Source: Vespula vulgaris (taxonomy: Eukaryota > Arthropoda > Insecta > Hymenoptera > Vespidae). Taken from it: a DNA stretch of 64,000 bases. The stretch is from positions 2,052,001 through 2,116,000 of the forward strand of contig NC_066592.1 of assembly GCF_905475345.1 (NCBI RefSeq), given 5' to 3'. Positions within the stretch are counted from its first letter, which is position 1. Every line of letters starts with the position of its first letter. The notes under the pieces were generated by a model. The model worked only from the letters and a program-made list of their open reading frames with translations, was not told the origin of the DNA and made no database searches. The translations under genes and the position numbers were made by a program. Below, in pieces: positions 1-12,852 of the stretch.

Positions 1-821
1 AAAATGGTTCCTCCTCCTGTTTGAAATAGTCTTTAGAAATATCGAAAAATCACAATTAGTTCAATTTTCTTAATTAGACATTAATTCGTATAATTTCTTT
101 TCCTTTTTATTTCTTTTTCTGTTATCTCCATGGTAAAATAACAAGTCCAGGAAATTTATTATAATTCGTAAAATAATTAACCCAAAAAGTCTCGAAGGGA
201 AATAATTGAGTTTTAATATCGTCGATGAAGTTTCGGTCCACTCGGTATAATGAAATTTTTTTTTAATATAGATACACACACACACATCTTCCTGAAAGCA
301 ATTTTTTTCGTATTCCTCGAGTACAGTTTTTAATCTCAATATACTGTGATCACTAATTGCTATATTACCATACAGTAATATAAACTATTTCTCTAATGAC
401 TTCCTACTTTGAAAATCCATCCAGCTAACTGAGCTTCCACATAGCTCTTTCATATGGATTATTAAACTATTCCAACGTTGGCTTATATTTCGTAATATAA
501 ATTTCATCTCAGTTATCGGACATATACCTATGTATCTATCACTCTTCTTCTTATCGATCGTACGTGAATAAGAAAAAAAAAAAAAGAAAAAAAGAGAAAA
601 AAATAATAAACGAGTAAATGTAATCGAACAAAATACGAATTCTAATTAATACTAAATTCTACTCGCTAATAATCTCGTATCATTATACATATTCACAACT
701 AACCAAAGATTTGAAAGCGTACTCGTTTCATTAATGTAATAACATAGTCGGCCATCTTGAAATTTCTAATGGAGAATTTTAACCTTTTGTAATAATAATA
801 CATTATTATTATCATATGAAA

Positions 822-860
<39 letters not shown>

Positions 861-1734
861 AAAAGTCGTAAAAAAAACTTGTAAACAATAATCTAATTTA
901 AATGATCTATTTCTAACCCCTAATCGTGCGTAACTAATCCAAAAAGAAATCACATTTGTTACGCTTGGCTATATATAAATCGAAAAAAAACAAAATTAAC
1001 GAAGAAGATGAGGCGTGAATATTGCACAAGCGGCCGATGTCACTGTTCGACTGATTATAGGTCATAAAAACAATATTTCTCTATCGCGTTGAAAGAAAGA
1101 GAGAGAAAGATAGAGAAAAAGAAAAAGAAAGAAAGAGAAAGAGAAAGAAAGGGAGAGAGAGAGTACGAATATAACTTTGATGTTCGATTTTCATCCTCAT
1201 CCTTTAAACTTCTCGTCGCGTGGAAACCGTAATTACTATGCGCGCTCGCTTTACTAACGTGGGTTCGAACTTGCCGCGAATTGCTATTCCCTAAGCGAAT
1301 GTTATTACGAACCTAATGCCGCCACGTCATGGTTCGACTAAACCCTATTAAGCTCGTTATATCTCATTTATAATATATATATATATAATCATAATTTTTA
1401 GTTAAATTAAAAAATATATATATATAATATTAAAATAATATGATAAACAATAATATATTTTTTATAATAAATATTATAGCAATATAAAGAATATATATAA
1501 TATATATAACATAAAAAATTATATATATATTTTATTGTATAATATATATCCTAACTATATATAATATACTCTAACTCTTGACACAAATGAACCTCAACAA
1601 AATATGAAGAACGTACAAACATTGATCATCCAATCGATCAATTTCTCTCTCTCTTTTTTTTTTTTCATACTCTCATAAAAAAAAAAAAACTTACAAATAG
1701 AAAAAAAAAATTTATTTAAATGTTGATATCTCAC
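1..1734 (-). other. Intron of the Patched-related gene (no exon seen)
   Basis: The donor GTGAGA at 1734-1729 (minus) opens an intron that reaches the left edge. The next family segment (GIGxDDTF-like) was not found in any minus frame here. The stretch is AT-rich with a TA tract at about 826-858, GA-rich DNA at about 1090-1162 and TA-rich DNA at 1370-1560. A more GC-rich patch at 1200-1330 shows no coding signal. Confidence 0.6.
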
Positions 1735-4622
1735 CAATCATTAAAAAGGGTGCCGCAAGATTGAGACCGATGAAATCGACTCCTAGGTACATGCAAAGTC
1801 CAAAAGCGGCAACGGTCGCCATACCGGCGGACACGTTCCCAAGAAGGCCAAGCCAAGGTTTGCTTCGTACCCAGTCAGTCATCATGCAGGTCACCACGGA
1901 AAAGATGCCCATCACTGCGAACGTGCTCGAGAAATACGGGACAATTGTTTTCGTATTTGCCTCCAACTCTAATTCCAATGTCCTCGAGGCAAATCGCGCG
2001 GTACTTATATGTTTGAAAATACCGCTATCCTCAGCCTCGCCAACTATGTTTAAAAAGGCTTCCTCCCAGGCGGCGCCACTGTATATATTTATATATAAAA
2101 TAAAAATATAAAATTTCAATAGTAAAATAAAATGTGTATATATATATATATGTATATTTGAAGCGATAAAACAACAGTTTTGCGACCATTTAATCGCCGT
2201 TAACTCTGATCGTTTTATGATCATTCCATGGATCATTTTTATGGATGGATTGAAAAACTCTCAAACTGTAATATTCGCAGTGTCATTATTTAAAATCGCA
2301 AAAAAAAAGGAAGAAGAAGAAGAAGAAGAAGACGAACAAGAAAAAGAAAAAATGGTGATATCTCTGAGGTATACACGAAGACGTTATTTCCTCTTTCTTT
2401 CTCTCTTCTTCTCTCAAGAAAGTTATATCTCTTCCTTAATTGGTATACGAATTTCCTTTCTATCCTTTACTGTTTCTTTTTTTCAACCGATCAAAGAGCA
2501 TATAAAGTTAGAAAACCATTAAAATCTTTTTCTTAACGCGTACCGCGTGCGGTTAACGCAACAAAAAACACAGTTATGCTTTCTAACTGGGTCCAGATAT
2601 TCCATGTGAAAATTTTAACTGTTAACGATTAAAATATACAATTTAGTTCTTGGTTGACCTGAAAAACCCTAAAGTCGATCGTAGGATACGATTCGTAGAA
2701 AGTAGATTTAGTAATCATCCTTGATATCGGAATAGTGAAATCGTACGACGAATCTTTTCTTTTTCTTCTTCTTCTTTTTCTTTTTTCTTTTTCTCTCGGT
2801 TAGGTAACCACCAGTCGTGTAACGTAAATTTTGAAAGCGTCAAGACGAAACGACGATTTGGTTTCGCTTTGCGCTGATGTAAGTTCGAGAAGGACTTCGA
2901 TTTCTTTGGTTAGACCCTGGACACGATAAATCTCTCACGGATTGTCACTTATTCGCGTTAAACATGTTTGCACTGCTGTGACTGAGATAAGGAGGGGAGA
3001 GGGAGGAGGGGGTTCAATGAACTCACATAGCATCTTGCCGTGGGTTGTCGACGGTGATGAAGTAGGCGAGCTGGACCGAAGGCACCGACTCGATCGTTAG
3101 ATCTTCGCTGATGACACTACCACCAAAGAAAACGGGAAATAGATGGGCGTCCCATGTCACAGGATTGAACATCACCGGAAACGTCAGGTTGAGCTCCCTA
3201 TTTTCTACGTCCCTGGAGAAAAAACAAAAAAACAAAACAAAACAATTCGAACTGCTTGGATTCTAATTAAAAACAACGAGAAAAAATATATCCTTCCTTG
3301 GACATTACTTGATCGAATACAATGTTTTTGGAAAAAACATTTCCAAAAACAAGTTTTGGATATATTTAAAAAAAATGTCATCGATTGGACCCTCGTTTGG
3401 ATCCCAATCGAATCCTCCTTTGGAGTTTTCATCGGGTACGAGTAAAAAAGTTGTTTCTAAAAGCGTGTTAGACACTGCTTCTTCTGATTCGGATATAATG
3501 AAAACAAAAAAAAAATAAAATAAAATAAAACAAAAAGAAAGGAAAGAAATAATTTTGTTATCGATAAAATGATTATCGTCGATTATTACAAAAAAAAAAA
3601 AATTATCTCTTTTAAGATTGATTATAATAAATATGCACGTATTATTAAAGATCTATGATATTTGCTAATTATATTTGTTCGACATTTTTATTTTTGTTTC
3701 TTTTTTTTTTTTTTTTATCGCGTACATATTTTGGTGACACTTACTCTATCACGTGATGAAGATTGAGAATGTCGTTATTAAAACATTCGTCGAGCCAACG
3801 TGCACAAATTTCTTCGTAGGTGAATATTTCATCCTCGTATTTAACTTTAACTTCTCGTATTATTCGATCCAACTCTCGCAATTCATTCCAAATCACGCTT
3901 CGCAGCATATTCGGATCGCCGTCTTTCGGAATAATTATTACATGGCCGAATCGACCTAACGAGAGAACGAAAGGAGATCGAGTTAGTATTTAATAAAAAA
4001 ATAAGTCACTAAAAAAGAACGTATTATATATATATATATATACATGTATTTAATATTTTATATATATACATATAAATATATAAAAAATAAGATAACGAAA
4101 TCATCTGTTCATTTCAATGTCGTCAAGAATCAACTTTCACCAATTTCAAATCGATAATCAAATGAATCATTGACTCGTAACATTTAAAATGAATCATTTA
4201 TTAAACTATCAAACGATAGTATCTATTCTAAATACAATCAATATCCATCGCCGCAGTGGTTCTCAAACTTAAAAATATTAAAACGAATCATATTTTGTCG
4301 ATGGATGATCACTTCATTGAAATATAATATCGATAAGAAATATACCTGGCCTGGTGATACGGCCGACGTTAAACTGATGACTATAATTGACTTTGAAATA
4401 TTGTTCTACTATAGCTCGCTCTGTCTTGCCAGGACCGTCTACCGGAGAGAAGAGATATTCCGGGTCGATCTCGTAGTGTATCCTTTGATATCCGGTGAAG
4501 CAAATGCAGGCCAAGAGGGTTGGTACGATGACAAAATAACCAGGATGATGGCCGACCACGAGACCGACCTTGTGAAAGGCACGGTTTAGAAAATCGTCGA
4601 CGCACGTCAGATTATGCCACAT
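1735..4622 (-). CDS. Patched-related SSD membrane protein, 5' part only (first four coding exons)
   Basis: Coding exons read on the minus strand are 4346-4622, 3745-3955, 3027-3212 and 1735-2078. Every junction has GT-AG and the phases agree (1, 2, 2, 1), giving about 339 residues. The start CVDDFLNRAFHK then HPGYFVIVPTLLACICF is the typical N-terminus of Patched-related (PTR/PTCHD) proteins, with TM1 at about residues 29-46. A large first ectodomain follows (ITRPGRFGHVIII across exons 1-2). Exon 4 carries TM2 and TM3 (about 269-289 and 298-322) and the start of TM4 (NLAAPFLMIG). These are the opening helices of the sterol-sensing domain of an RND-type permease. The chosen ATG directly follows a splice acceptor, so a 5' noncoding exon lies further right. 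The rest of the gene, including the GxxxDD segment of TM4 expected next, is beyond position 1. The family is clear; which paralogue it is (Ptr, PTCHD3-like) is not decided. Confidence 0.88.
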
Positions 4623-6169
4623 CTGAAATATACAAAAAGAAACATACCCACATACATAGTATACGTCCAAATAAATGCGGAAAAAAAAGGATCTGGTATT
4701 ATATCTTCGATAATAAAATAAAAATAAAAAAAAAAGAATATGTAAGACAAAATTGATGAATTAAAATTGAAGAATAAATCGAATGACAGTAAAATTTAAT
4801 TGGATTTAAAATATCAAGTAAAAAAGATTTACAAAAAGAAAGAAAGTTCGAAGGAGAAATAAAAATAGTCGCAGCTAAGAGATTTTCTTTTTCTTTTTTT
4901 TTTTGTTGTTGTTGTTTATATATATAGCTAAATTTTAATAACGTATTTAATACATATATATATATATGTGTGTGTAAATAATTTTGTTTATATAGATATA
5001 TTTTTTTAATACATATATTTTTTTTAATAAACGCATATATACACGTATTAAAAAAATATATATGTATTTTAATACATGTATTAAAATATATATATATATA
5101 TATATAAAACATTGATGATAAGACGGATTTTCCTATGGCTTATAACAATACACATGATTCGTGGCACGCACGAGTCACACGAATGAAATTATCATTCAAT
5201 GACACGAGTCATGATTTGCAGGTGTCGACCATCGAAGATACGCACGATCTGTTACAACAATCATCCGGGCACATAATAAGATCTTTCGTTGTATACGTAC
5301 ATACATATACATATATGACGTCAGAAGATCACCTACTACACGTGTTTTAGTTCTAGATAAAGAAAGAGAGGGATATAGAGACCTAAATACATTTTCTAAT
5401 AGATCTTGAATATCCTTGATTAATGATAACAATCATCGAAGAATCCGATTAGAAACCATTTTGCATAATTCTTTTTTTTTTTTGTACGTAAGCGTACGAA
5501 ATCATTATACGTGTTAATTGTATGAATAATTTTTTTAAATGCATACAGATAAAAAAAATATATTTATTGTCAGTATATATATAAAAAAAAAAAAAAATTA
5601 TCATAAATATAAGAGAAATATGTAACAGGTATAAAAAATAAATCCATACAATTTCTCCGACGTTTTATTACAACAAAATGATTTACCGATGTTACCTAAC
5701 GATACATCACGACTGTATTATGAATAATTTTTTAAGGGTATACAATGCACGTACGTAATAATTTTTATAACGATACCAAAAAAAAAAAAAAAAGGAAAGA
5801 AAAAAATATCACAGACATAACAGAGATCTATACAGAAAATTATCTGGCAAATTGCCCTAAGGTTTCCATTACACGTTTTTCATTGTCCAATTAATTTCAT
5901 AGCAATTATTATTTCGAAATGATTCCAAGAGGGTTAATCGTGTAAAAAAAAAAAAAGAAAAAGAAAAAGAGAAAGAGCAAAAGAAAAAGAAAAGCAGAAA
6001 AAAAAACAAAAAGAAAAAAAGGTGCGTTATTTCGGGACCTCCAACAAGAGTTTACGAGTATGTTAACGATTCGAAGCATTTACATAACATTCCACGGTGC
6101 ACTCTATAACTGTGATTGAGCAAAAAAGGAAAACGAAAGCGAAAGAGAGAAAAAGATAGAGATAGAAAA

Positions 6170-6195
6170 GAGAGAGAGAGAGAGAGAGAGAGAGA
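6170..6195. repeat. (GA)n microsatellite
   Basis: Uninterrupted AG dinucleotide run inside a longer purine-rich stretch beginning near 6130. Confidence 0.95.
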
Positions 6196-6377
6196 AAATA
6201 AATAAATGGTGTCTTTATTTTCTTGATCTTGCACCACCACGGTCGTTTCTCTTTGCATGCTAATGCAAGAGAATGATCGCAAGAGTGCACGAAGGCATTG
6301 CCATTCGACGACGACGAAGTAGTATAACCGTCTGTTCAAGTCGACGAATAGAATAAAAAAACTAGACATACTTCGAA

Positions 6378-6379
<2 letters not shown>

Positions 6380-6413
<34 letters not shown>
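6380..6413. repeat. (GA)n microsatellite
   Basis: A clean run of about 17 AG units. Confidence 0.95.
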
Positions 6414-6415
<2 letters not shown>

Positions 6416-6662
6416 TGTCGAGTGCAGATAGTTTATCGTTGAAGGTCGTATTATCATTAGATTAAAAAAGAAAGTTCATTGAACGAAAAAAGAAAACAAT
6501 TTTCTTTCCTTTATCTCTTTTTTTTTTTTTTTTTAACGAGTAAAAGATCTATACAATTATATTTTAGTGATTTGCATGAGGTTTAATAAATAATTTATCT
6601 GTAGAATATTAGAATATTTTGTCTCAGTGATATTATTGATACTATTTATATATTTATAAATA

Positions 6663-6663
<1 letters not shown>

Positions 6664-6703
<40 letters not shown>
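6664..6703. repeat. (ATT)n microsatellite
   Basis: About 13 perfect TTA units. Confidence 0.95.
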
Positions 6704-6707
<4 letters not shown>

Positions 6708-6872
6708 ATGAAATGCATATATATGTATATTATATATAGATACTACAAAGGATTTATTTGTTTTCATTTTTCTCGAGTAATAGTCACGGCTCGAGCACTC
6801 TAATCACGTAGAATTAATTACCGAGAGAGCATTTATTTACTTTCTACTATAATTTTTTATAAAACTTCTACT

Positions 6873-6873
6873 C

Positions 6874-6918
<45 letters not shown>
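6873..6918. repeat. (CT)n microsatellite
   Basis: CT run with a single interruption (CTGTCT). Confidence 0.9.
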
Positions 6919-6919
<1 letters not shown>

Positions 6920-7559
6920 TTTTCTTTTTCCTTCCTCATCGCACTAACAGTACTTTATGAAACGGAACGAAACGAAATAAAACGAATGGAAGTGCATATT
7001 TACTTCACGCTCGTTAAATAAACAGAAATTTTGTATCTAAATAAAAAATTACTATATTATATATATATATAAATTATCTACATATTTATATATATATATA
7101 ATAAAAATAATATAATACACAATATGAATATGTATATTTATCTGTAAATAGGAGAATATAAATTACGTATATATATATACATATATATAAACAAAAATTA
7201 AGAAAATTGTAATATATATAAATATATGTATGTATATATAAACACACTCATATTAATATATACGGATATATAAAAATTATTATAATAGTTAAACGTATAA
7301 CTCCACCTTATGAAATTATAGTACTCAAGATTTAATGTCACGTTATTTCGCGTGTCTCGACTTTTCTTGAACTTTTCCAATCGACATTTCGAACTGTCAA
7401 TTTCAAAGAACAGACTCTAGGAATCCTTAGGAAAGTCTTTAACGAGAAGATTACTAGTACTGTTATAAGGTAATCGTCGTTCGAAGACACGTGAACCTTC
7501 ATCGAAATTTTTTACAAACTCGAATTCTTCTAATCTCTTGAAATAAGAAAGCAAAACAG

Positions 7560-8090
7560 AAAGAAAACAATAATAAACAGATCCAACATCATTTTCATAT
7601 AACAAATTTTATGAATAAAATATTATTATCAATCTTGATAACTAATGATAAGCAATTCGTTCATTATTTTCCATAATGAAAAATTCATGAATAAAGCAAA
7701 TTGTAACTATCGATTAACCATGAGTAAAAGAAAAAGAAACAAAAAACAAAACAAAAATTATAAATAACCTAACGTCGTTCGCGTAATAATAAAAAAAATT
7801 TATCAAGTAAATAATAAAAAAAAAAAAAAAGAAAAATGAAGTAAATTACAGTCTGTTAATGGGGAAAAGAAAAAAAAAAAAAACAAAGAACAGAGAAAAA
7901 GAAAAAGAAAAAGAATATATATATATATACCGTACAAACAATTACAAACAATCAAACGTCATCTTCGTGATAAAAAATTCATGAATAAAATAAATTGCAA
8001 CGATCGAAGAGAAAGAAAAAAATAGGACAAAAACAAATTACGAGCTAACACCATTTCCATAATGAATCTAACGGGCGAAATTTATTCGTC
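7560..8090. repeat. Decayed tandem duplication, about five irregular copies
   Basis: A recurring segment of the form CATYWTTTTC..AATGAAAAATTCATGAATAAA..AAATTG..AACKATCGA appears near 7586, 7660, 7770 (weak), 7958 and 8050 (weak). The best pair is near 7665-7715 and 7958-8008, sharing AAAAATTCATGAATAAA and then AAATTG. Copies are separated by A-rich filler and differ in length. Confidence 0.55.
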
Positions 8091-8106
8091 TCCTTCAAAA
8101 AAAAAA

Positions 8107-8152
8107 AAAAAATAAAAATAAAATAAAATAAAATAAAATAAAATAAATTAAA
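8107..8152. repeat. (AAAAT)n microsatellite
   Basis: Seven or more AATAA pentamers in tandem, following a poly-A run. Confidence 0.9.
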
Positions 8153-10395
8153 TAAAACAAAATAAATAAATAAAAAAACCAATGAAAAAATAAACGAAAA
8201 ATACAGGATATAAAAGAAATATACTACTCGAAGAAAAAAGAAGCAAAAAAAAAAAAGAAGAAAAAGAAGAAGAAGAAACATTAATTTTAAACATTTTGTG
8301 TAACATCGACGAAGAAGATCGACAATCGTTCCTATGTACAACGATATTATTACTTAAAGGCAGACGAGCTTGACACTAAAGATACAATTTATGGCTTTAA
8401 TGATGGCAATGGCAAGCTTCCGCTCTATCAAACGTACCCTTCCTGGACGCTCGATAACACACTCCCTGAATGTTGTTCCCTTTCTTCTTTTTACGACTTA
8501 GAAGAGATATCTGGTCTATGAGCGATACGATAAAAATAGAAAAAAAAAAAAAGAGAAAAGAAAGAAAACGGAATAAAAGATAGATATGTTTTTATCCATT
8601 ACTCGTACTTTGTTCAATGACGAGTTGCGATACTTCTTCTTTTTCTTTTTCTTTTTTTTTTCTTTTTTTTTTTTTCTTTTTTTTCCCCCTACAGTAATGA
8701 CCTAATTGAAAGAAGAGACTAAGCTACTCCTCCATTACGATAATATGAATAAATCTAATATTTATCGATTGCATTTAGATATCATGCATAATTATAATTA
8801 ATAATCTTATAGTTAACGATTCATTATATGATATATCTTCGATTTAATCGATTATCAAATTTCGATATGATAATATAATAAATTAGAATAAAAATTCGAT
8901 ACGAGATTCCTCGTAAATCGATTACATCCTTTTTCTTCGGATTTATTAAAAATTTTCCAGATGACGTTGGGACTATGATTTTTAGGAAGTATGAAAAAAA
9001 AAAGAACAAGGAGAAGAACAAAAGAAAGGAAAAGAAAATTGATTTAAAATGTTTTGGAGAAAAAGTGTACATTGATTTTTTAGATCGTTACAAAATATTC
9101 GAATGGTATTATACATGAACGAATATTTAACATTACGAATTAATATTTAATAATATTAACAATTCAAAGTTTCATATTTAATTGATCGTTGAAGTTTGCT
9201 ATAAAAATTGTAATAAATATCGAGAATATCATTAACGAATTATCCAATAAGAAGAAAGAAAAAAATTATTAAAGAGAAAAATCATTGAAGAAAGAATTGA
9301 AGGAGGATTATTTAATGAAAGTGAAGAGAGACATTTTTTTCGATCTAATTTAAGAAAAAAAAATATGTCAAAATATTTTCATTGCGGGAGCAATGATGCT
9401 AAGTTAAAACTTCGACGATGAAGAAAAAAAAAAAAAAAAAAAGAAATGAAAAGAGAGAATAAGATGAAACGATTAAAGTCAATCTAATAAAGATGGAAGA
9501 TGTTTAAGAGTTATTATGCTATAATATAATGATATAACAGTTCATTACTAAAACGAGAATAATAAAAACGTCGACGGACTTGACCCAGATTTATTGACGA
9601 TTACGTGGTCGGTGTATCAAACGTTACAATAGTATTATCGTTGACTATTAATTCGATACTGACGATGATAGAGACAAAGAAAGAGATATCATGCTGAAAG
9701 GATGACTAACAATTTCTTGAAAGTTCGTTGAAAAATCAACGAGATATCCGATCGATCTATTGCTTCTCGTTTTACAATTTCTTTTTTTTCCATGCTTCTT
9801 TAAAATAAATTAATTGAACAAATCATTCTACGAAAATATTTGTAAGCTCGTGACAATTAATAAGTACTGATAACGAGAACTTGAAAACAAAAAGAAGGGA
9901 CAAAAATATACGGATCATTAATTATTACACGTTATTAAATAAAAATGCAAAAACTGTAACGATGATCCTCCTCGTTAATTTTTGAAATTCATAAAAATCG
10001 ATATTTCGATATTTTTTGTTCTGTTTTCTCTCTTTTTCTTTTTTCACTTTACACTTTGATAATGAAGAAAACATTTTTTCGTGTATTTTTATGAGAATTT
10101 GAAAAAATATGTATATGTATGTATATATGTATGTATGTATGTATGTATACATCTGTAACAATGATAGTTGTTAAGTAAATCCTCAGAACTAGTTTGCTGA
10201 TAAATTGATCGATGGGATCGATGGTTAAAAATAACAATCGTCTCTTTCGCCAAGTTGCGAATTCTTCGCGTTTTCAAACACGACACGTGATTATCTCAAC
10301 AAAATATCATTGTAAAAATACAATCAATGTTTCGTAATATGTATTATACTTACATAAATATATATATATATATATATATATACATACACATATTT

Positions 10396-10433
10396 AAACA
10401 ATACTCGATATACTTACATTCACGCGCGTGCAC

Positions 10434-10478
<45 letters not shown>

Positions 10479-10528
10479 TATATTGTGTGTATGTGTACAC
10501 ATATATGTAAGTATATCGAGTATTGTTC
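10396..10528. mobile_element. Small inverted-repeat element with TA core (candidate MITE remnant or hairpin)
   Basis: A perfect 23-bp inverted repeat: 10397-10419 (begins AACAATACTCG) is the exact reverse complement of 10505-10527. The 85-nt spacer is mostly (TA)n. If one more base is included on each side, both flanks are TATTT (10391-10395 and 10529-10533), which would fit a 5-bp target-site duplication, though such a match is easy to get by chance in AT-rich DNA. There is no coding capacity. A long hairpin transcript is the alternative reading. Confidence 0.45.
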
Positions 10529-10679
10529 TATTTCCTGATGCAGCGATACATTGTTAATTACTATAAATCATTTTTCACGGGTGTTAAGTAAATATCTGAG
10601 TTTCTAATTGGAGGAAGTACATAATGAAAAAGAGAGAGAGAGAAAGAGAAAGAGAAAGAAAAAGAAAAAGAAGAAAGAA

Positions 10680-11255
10680 TTTTAATTTAAAACTTCCTAT
10701 AAATTATTATCTCTATATACAATAAAATAATAAGAACGAGCTCGGACATGTCATATTTTTCTTTTTTATCATTTTTCAATGGAACAAAAGAGATAAAGAT
10801 TAACGAAAGATCATTAACGATTGGAACGAAATTTCTATTTCAAATTTTTTCCGCTTCCTATTCCATTCGTTTTTTCTTTTTCTCTTTTTTATGAACAATG
10901 AAATAATAAGACCGACCTCGTACGATACGATATCTCTTTCTTTTATCTTTTTTGTTTTTTTTGCTTGTGATAGGACAAAAATAGAGATAAAAATTAAACA
11001 CAAGATCCCTTGATCGATTGCAGAAGGAAAAATGTTTCTTTTTTTGTTTCAACTTCCTGCTTTAACCTTTGTTTTCCTTTTTTTTTTCTCTTTTTATTTT
11101 CTTTTTTAACCTACAACAAAATAACAATGACGATAATAAGTATAATGTTTTCGATCGAACAAAAGAGGAATAATATAAAATGAATGATATATGTGATGGT
11201 GAAAATGAAAAAGATCTTGATCGATACGAAGGAAATTTGATTTGAGGATTAGGGT
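10680..11255. repeat. Decayed tandem repeat, three copies of about 200 bp
   Basis: Three copies start near 10690, 10850 and 11050. Each runs: a TTCCT-type start, a T-rich block, ACAA(T)AAAATAATAAGA or its variant, a CGA(G/C)CTCG-like block, a second T-rich block, GGAACAAAAGAG or its variant, then a GATCGATT-like end. Copies A and B share AAATAATAAGAMCGASCTCG. Copy C is the most diverged. Confidence 0.6.
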
Positions 11256-11523
11256 TGCAAAAGCAAAGTAAAAGAACCTACTCAGATTGCAGACTCTGTT
11301 TCTATACCCCTCATACGGAAATAGGAACCTCGTAGCTATTGTTCTAAGACAATAGCCGTACTAAGAAGAATATTGCGCCCCTATGTAGGCTCATATAACT
11401 TTCTAAGGTGATGTCTTCGTGTACACCAATTTCCCCCTTGAAATTATAATTAAAAAAAAAAGAAAAAAAAAAGAAAGAAAGAGAGAGAAATCATATAATA
11501 TGATGATCATGATAATAATAATA

Positions 11524-11555
<32 letters not shown>

Positions 11556-11556
11556 A
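11524..11556. repeat. (ATG)n microsatellite
   Basis: Eleven ATG/GAT units, followed within about 110 bp by a TA run at 11656-11688. Confidence 0.95.
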
Positions 11557-11656
11557 ATTTATATGAGAAGAAATTCCACAATTTTAATTAATTTTAATAA
11601 AAAAATTTGTCAACTTTTGTTCAATAATAAACACATAAATAATAAAAATTCAATAA

Positions 11657-11690
<34 letters not shown>

Positions 11691-12483
11691 TAATATATGT
11701 ATATATATTATATATAGTATATATAGTGTATATATATATAGTATTATTTATTAGTATAAAATAAATGTAACATATATATTTTTATATATATTAAATATCA
11801 AAATTACTTGTTATACTATATATATATTCATTTATTTATGAAAAAAGAAATTAACTTTTGAATCAGCTGAGATAAACACAATCAATCTATATATATCTTT
11901 ACTCTAAATTTATTCCGATTGACTAATGACTATGTATGTACAACTAAATGCATAAAAGTAAAAGTTAAACTACGTCGAACAGATAATAAACATCTATAAA
12001 CATCTATAATTAATACGAGAAACATAAACTTAACCGGAAATAAGATCGATATCGCATGTATGTGTGTATGTATGTATGTATTACGTTTGTGTGAATTTCT
12101 ATACGACAAAATCATTAATTAACCCTACCCATGAACACGACAACGAGATAATTATCTAGATATCGATTTATTTGTACATACACTTGACGCGGGAACTTTG
12201 AAAGTCTTCGTTCTAACCAACTAACTAACTCGATCTCTCGAAATTGTTTCCGTTAAGCGATAGGACGACATTCGCTTCCGACATTGGATTCGAATGAACG
12301 ACTTTCTAAATTCATTTCTATTCCCTTACCAAGAATTATTTTTCTAATAATTTCGAAATAATACATTTATATATTCGTAATACTTTAGTAATTTCTTATG
12401 ACTGATAAAAAAAGGCTTATATATGCCTGTACAACGCATCGAAAAGAAAAAAAAATAAAGAAGATTTATTTGTATTTATTCGA

Positions 12484-12710
12484 ATGGAAAAGGGTCTTGT
12501 TAAAATTTGAATTTTAACTTATCTGTTATGGTAAAAGGTTGTATATAAATCTTAAAGATAGATGTCTACTATAATAATAATAATAATAGTAATAATAACA
12601 CAGTAATATAAATCAATGCTATTGGAAAGAGGATTTTGTTAGAATTTTAATTTTGTCATAGGTATCTTAAATTAAAAGGACAAAATCCTATATAGAATCT
12701 CAATTATACA
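12484..12710. repeat. Two-copy diverged direct duplication
   Basis: GGAAAAGGGTCTTGTTAAAA with TTGAATTTTAAC near 12486 corresponds to GGAAAGAGGATTTTGTTAGAA with TTTAATTTTGTC near 12624. Similar sequence (GTATATAAATCTTA / CTATATAGAATCT) follows each. The copies are separated by an ATA microsatellite near 12570-12600. Confidence 0.5.
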
Positions 12711-12804
12711 TTCAAAATAATACTTATACATTCAAAAGAAAAATAAAATAATTAACAAATATTGAAATTCATTAATATTTTTTAATGTGACTTCCTTTCC
12801 CTCT

Positions 12805-12852
12805 CTCTATCTATCTATCTATCTATCTATCTATATATATATATATATATTT
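12805..12852. repeat. (CTAT)n then (AT)n compound microsatellite
   Basis: About seven CTAT units run directly into a TA tract. Confidence 0.95.

Noticed and set aside
1255..1290. GGTTCGAAC word, tRNA box B-like
   Set aside because: The bases on either side do not form a T-arm stem, and no box A or acceptor stem could be placed.
1761..2111. Plus-strand ORF of 116 codons over the Patched-related exon
   Set aside because: It is antisense to a minus-strand exon with clear SSD homology and proper splice sites.
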